A stretch of 8,993 nucleotides of DNA from Betaproteobacteria bacterium (GTDB taxonomy: Bacteria; Pseudomonadota; Gammaproteobacteria; Burkholderiales; SG8-41): assembly GCA_028292065.1 (NCBI GenBank), contig JAQGNC010000654.1:1-8993 (forward strand), written 5' to 3'. The number at the start of each line of letters is the position of its first letter. Position 1 is the stretch's first letter. The position numbers and the translations under genes are program-made. Below the pieces are notes generated by a model. It did not search any database, had not been told where the DNA came from, and was given only the letters and a program-made list of their open reading frames with translations. Shown one piece after another: positions 7,901 through 8,993 of the stretch.

Positions 7901-8993
7901 GCGCTGCTCGGGATCGAGAGCGTCGGCGTTCACGACAACTTCTTCGAGCTCGGCGGCCATTCGCTGCTCGCGACCCAGATGGTGTCGCGGCTGCGCAGCG
8001 CGCTCGCTGCCGACGTGCCTTTGCGCGCCGTGTTCGACACGCCGACCCTGCGCGAGCTCGCAGCGCGCGTCGAAGCGCTGCGCGGCGCCGGAGCCGGCAA
8101 CGACGCCGAGCCGATCCTCCCGGTCGCAAGAACGCACGATCTGCCGCTGTCGTTCGCGCAGCAGCGCCTGTGGTTCCTCGGGCAGCTCGAGACCGGGCAC
8201 GCGGCGGTCTACAACAACAGCGCCGCGCTGCGCCTGAGCGGTGAGCTCGATGCCGGCCGCGTCGGGCGTGTGCTCTGCGAAATCGTGGCGAGGCACGAAG
8301 CGCTGAGGACGACTTTTGCCGACAGGGAAGGCACGCCTATCCAGGTGGTGCACGCCGCGCTCGACTGGGATGTGGCGCTCGACGACCTGCGGGGTCTCGC
8401 CGCAGCCGAGCGCGAGGACTCCCTCCAGCGCCTCATCGCCGAAGAAGCGGGCAGCGTGTTCGACCTCACGACCGGCCCGCTTTTCCGCGCGCGCCTGGTG
8501 CGCTGCGCGGATCACGACCACGTCCTGATCGCGACCACGCATCACATCGTCTCCGACGGCTGGTCGATGGGCGTGATGACGAGGGAATTCGCGGTGCTCT
8601 ACGAAGCTTTCGGCAAGGGCGACACCTCGCCGCTCCCCGCGCTGACCCTCCATTACGCCGATTACGCGGCGTGGCAGCGCCACCGGCTGCAGGGCGCGGC
8701 ACTCGACGCGCAACTGCAGTACTGGCGCGCCGAGCTCGCGAACGCCCCGGCGGTGCTCGAGCTGCCGACCGACCGGCCGCGGCCCGCGGCGCAGAGCTTC
8801 CGCGGAGCCACGCTGCATTTCGAGCTGCCGCGCGAGCTGCTCGGGCAACTCAAAGCGCTCGCGCAGCACGCCGGGGCGACCTTGTTCATGACGCTCCTCG
8901 CGGCATTCGCGACGCTGCTCTCGCGCTACAGCGGCCAGAGCGAGGTCGTGATCGGCTCGCCGATCGCCAATCGCACGCGGACCGAGCTCGAGT
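4829..8993 (+). CDS. Non-ribosomal peptide synthetase, 3'-truncated: C-A(Gly-like)-T-C...
   Basis: This is the 5' part of an NRPS gene, with 1388 codons visible and no in-frame stop before the window ends. The start at ATG 4829 is chosen because it has a ribosome binding site and overlaps the preceding stop; the next in-frame ATG would cut into the first core motif of C1. Domains by residue: leader 1-33, C1 34-475, A 477-995, T 1009-1077, C2 1105 to the edge. C1 follows the PKS ACP and should accept the polyketide chain onto the amino acid loaded by A. C2 belongs to a second module whose A domain lies downstream. No epimerase, methyltransferase or oxidase is inserted in the visible module. 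The enzyme is cytosolic and needs phosphopantetheinylation. The number of further modules and the release mechanism are not visible. Confidence 0.97.
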   Translation, partial: MSAVLDRGTALSAEQKRALLKRKLTEAATATHPLSHGQQALWFLHQMAPYSAAYNIAFAVRVRSRVDLARLTRAFQVLTARHGSLRTTFPTLEGRPVQRVDAHRAFHLEQTDVGGWSAQEVHRRVVETYRRPFDLEAGPLLRAHLFTIADDDSVLLLSGHHIIGDGWSLWTLLEEWRTLYENADAGAAALAPLAFDYADHVRLQEQMLAGPRGESLRAYWHERLAGALPPLALPTDRPRPAIQRHRGASIPFAFSAGSTRALRALAKTEGVTLYTLLLAAYQVLLHRYCAQDSILVGSPMAGRTHQAYAGVVGYFVNPVVLRADLSGSPSFRDVLRQARDTVLGALAHQDYPFSLLVEQLRAGRDASRHPLFQVSFMLQKSQQSDEFIGLMASAQGTRRVEWKNLSLEPYELMQQEGQFDLTMEIVESSEALVGVLKYSTDLYERVTIERMAGHYARLLEAIVADPAAPIAGLELVPDAERALLAQWNRTEREYRHDASIHELIEEQVRRTPQATAICDEDDALTYAALDERADRLARRLVDLGVGRDVRVGICVERSLDMVVGLLAILKAGGAYLPLDPHYPAERIAFMLHDAGVGVVVTQEALLGLVGSAGARVVCLDSDRESIERTGDAGSAASQVSSEDLAYVIYTSGSTGKPKGVMVRHRNVVNFFTGMDDAIGAGEGAAGEQPVWLAVTSISFDISVLELFWTLARGYRVVINREQPGASATELLNRHRVTHLQCTPSFLRMLIDQDGAADALRGLSALLVGGEPLAPSLAQRVAGLTHAALFNMYGPTETTVWSTVKRVDGPVGHSVPIGRPIANTRVHLLDSTLQPVPVGVAGELYIGGAGVTRGYLHRSDLTEARFVADRFCDEPDARMYRTGDIARYSGDGELVFLGRADDQVKVRGHRIEIGEIEFALSRHPGVRNAAVAVRVDAGDARLVGYVAAADDASPSAGELRRFLAAQLPEYMIPAAFVFLDALPLTPNGKIDRRALPAADGAAVASAARYEVPATETERAIAAVWQALLGIESVGVHDNFFELGGHSLLATQMVSRLRSALAADVPLRAVFDTPTLRELAARVEALRGAGAGNDAEPILPVARTHDLPLSFAQQRLWFLGQLETGHAAVYNNSAALRLSGELDAGRVGRVLCEIVARHEALRTTFADREGTPIQVVHAALDWDVALDDLRGLAAAEREDSLQRLIAEEAGSVFDLTTGPLFRARLVRCADHDHVLIATTHHIVSDGWSMGVMTREFAVLYEAFGKGDTSPLPALTLHYADYAAWQRHRLQGAALDAQLQYWRAELANAPAVLELPTDRPRPAAQSFRGATLHFELPRELLGQLKALAQHAGATLFMTLLAAFATLLSRYSGQSEVVIGSPIANRTRTELE
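4928..6250 (+). other. Condensation domain C1, polyketide-accepting
   Basis: C1 forms the amide between the PKS-bound acyl chain and the aminoacyl-T of this module. The core motif H-H-x-x-x-D-G is intact as H-H-I-I-G-D-G (residues 160-166). The domain opens with L-S-H-G-Q-Q-A-L-W-F and has L-R-T-T-F in the second core motif. The late motif reads G-Y-F-V-N-P-V-V-L-R, where many peptide-to-peptide C domains have F-V-N-T-L. The S-H-G-Q-Q-A-L-W-F opening and the F-V-N-P form are ones I associate with C domains that follow PKS modules, matching the context. A starter (lipo-initiation) C domain is less likely because it directly follows a PKS module. Confidence 0.92.
6259..7815 (+). other. Adenylation (A) domain, predicted glycine-activating
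   Basis: The A domain activates the amino acid as its adenylate and loads it on the T domain. Core motifs are intact: A2 L-K-A-G-G-A-Y-L-P-L-D-P, A3 T-S-G-S-T-G-K-P-K-G (650-659), A5 M-Y-G-P-T-E-T-T, A7 Y-R-T-G-D, A8 V-K-V-R-G-H-R-I-E, A10 N-G-K-I-D-R with Lys988. Alignment by eye to GrsA PheA gives specificity residues D700, I701, L704, Q740, L766, G768, M791, V799, W800, K988. The glycine code I recall is D-I-L-Q-L-G-L-I-W-K, which matches at 8 of 10 positions with conservative changes at the other two. The A4-A5 spacing is normal, so nothing is inserted there. Glycine is likely but not certain. Confidence 0.85.
7855..8060 (+). other. Thiolation (T/PCP) domain
   Basis: This carrier domain holds the amino acid and then the acyl-aminoacyl intermediate. 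The phosphopantetheine site is Ser1045 (codon 7961-7963) in F-F-E-L-G-G-H-S-L-L-A-T, the canonical form for peptide carriers. It lies between the A domain and C2 and ends near residue 1077. Confidence 0.95.
8141..8993 (+). other. Condensation domain C2, N-terminal part
   Basis: C2 opens the second NRPS module and would transfer the acyl-aminoacyl chain onto the next amino acid. It starts with L-P-L-S-F-A-Q-Q-R-L-W-F and has the core motif H-H-I-V-S-D-G (residues 1238-1244). These forms fit an ordinary LCL-type domain, consistent with the absence of an epimerase upstream. The window ends after the I-G-S-P-I-A-N-R segment, so the last third is missing. Confidence 0.93.

Noticed and set aside
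4316..8869. A 1517-codon open frame on the - strand, opposite the NRPS
   Set aside because: It lies codon-on-codon opposite a clear NRPS with intact motifs. Its length is explained by the missing TTA/CTA/TCA codons, and its translation is an Arg/Ala/Gln/Asp-rich sequence with no recognisable domain.

Overview
The window is the interior of a modular hybrid polyketide synthase / non-ribosomal peptide synthetase (PKS-NRPS) cluster. Two very large genes lie head-to-tail on the + strand, and essentially every base is coding. Both genes run off the window. The DNA is very GC-rich. Alanine is often GCG, arginine mostly CGC, and leucine CTC/CTG, which suits a GC-rich proteobacterium (a beta-proteobacterium or myxobacterium-like host) better than an actinomycete. 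The taxon cannot be fixed from this window.

Layout. Bases 1-4829 are the 3' part of a type I PKS: the KS C-terminal portion, then AT, DH, KR, ACP and a short acidic C-terminal tail. This is one extension module. The KS active-site Cys and anything further upstream lie outside the window. At 4829 the PKS stop codon overlaps the NRPS start codon (TGATG), with a strong ribosome binding site inside the end of the PKS gene. Bases 4829-8993 are the 5' part of the NRPS: a short basic N-terminal leader, condensation domain C1, an adenylation domain whose specificity residues read D-I-L-Q-L-G-M-V-W-K (glycine-like), a thiolation domain, and the first two thirds of condensation domain C2. The frame is still open at the window end.

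How the genes work together. The PKS module should elongate an incoming chain by one extender unit. KR and DH should then reduce and dehydrate the beta-carbon to an alpha,beta-unsaturated thioester on the ACP. No enoylreductase or C-methyltransferase is present. The tail and leader at the protein boundary probably dock the two enzymes. C1 would then join the enoyl chain to (probably) glycine on the T domain, and C2 would pass the enoyl-glycyl chain to the next amino acid downstream. The predicted fragment is R-CH=C(R')-CO-Gly-X.

The main oddities are an acyltransferase whose signature motifs differ from both the malonyl and methylmalonyl consensus, a KR with V-D-P in place of the L-D-D signature, and an adenylation domain that resembles those carrying an inserted luciferase-like monooxygenase but has no insertion. 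No RNA gene, mobile element, CRISPR array, promoter or terminator was seen, and there is no non-coding stretch to describe.
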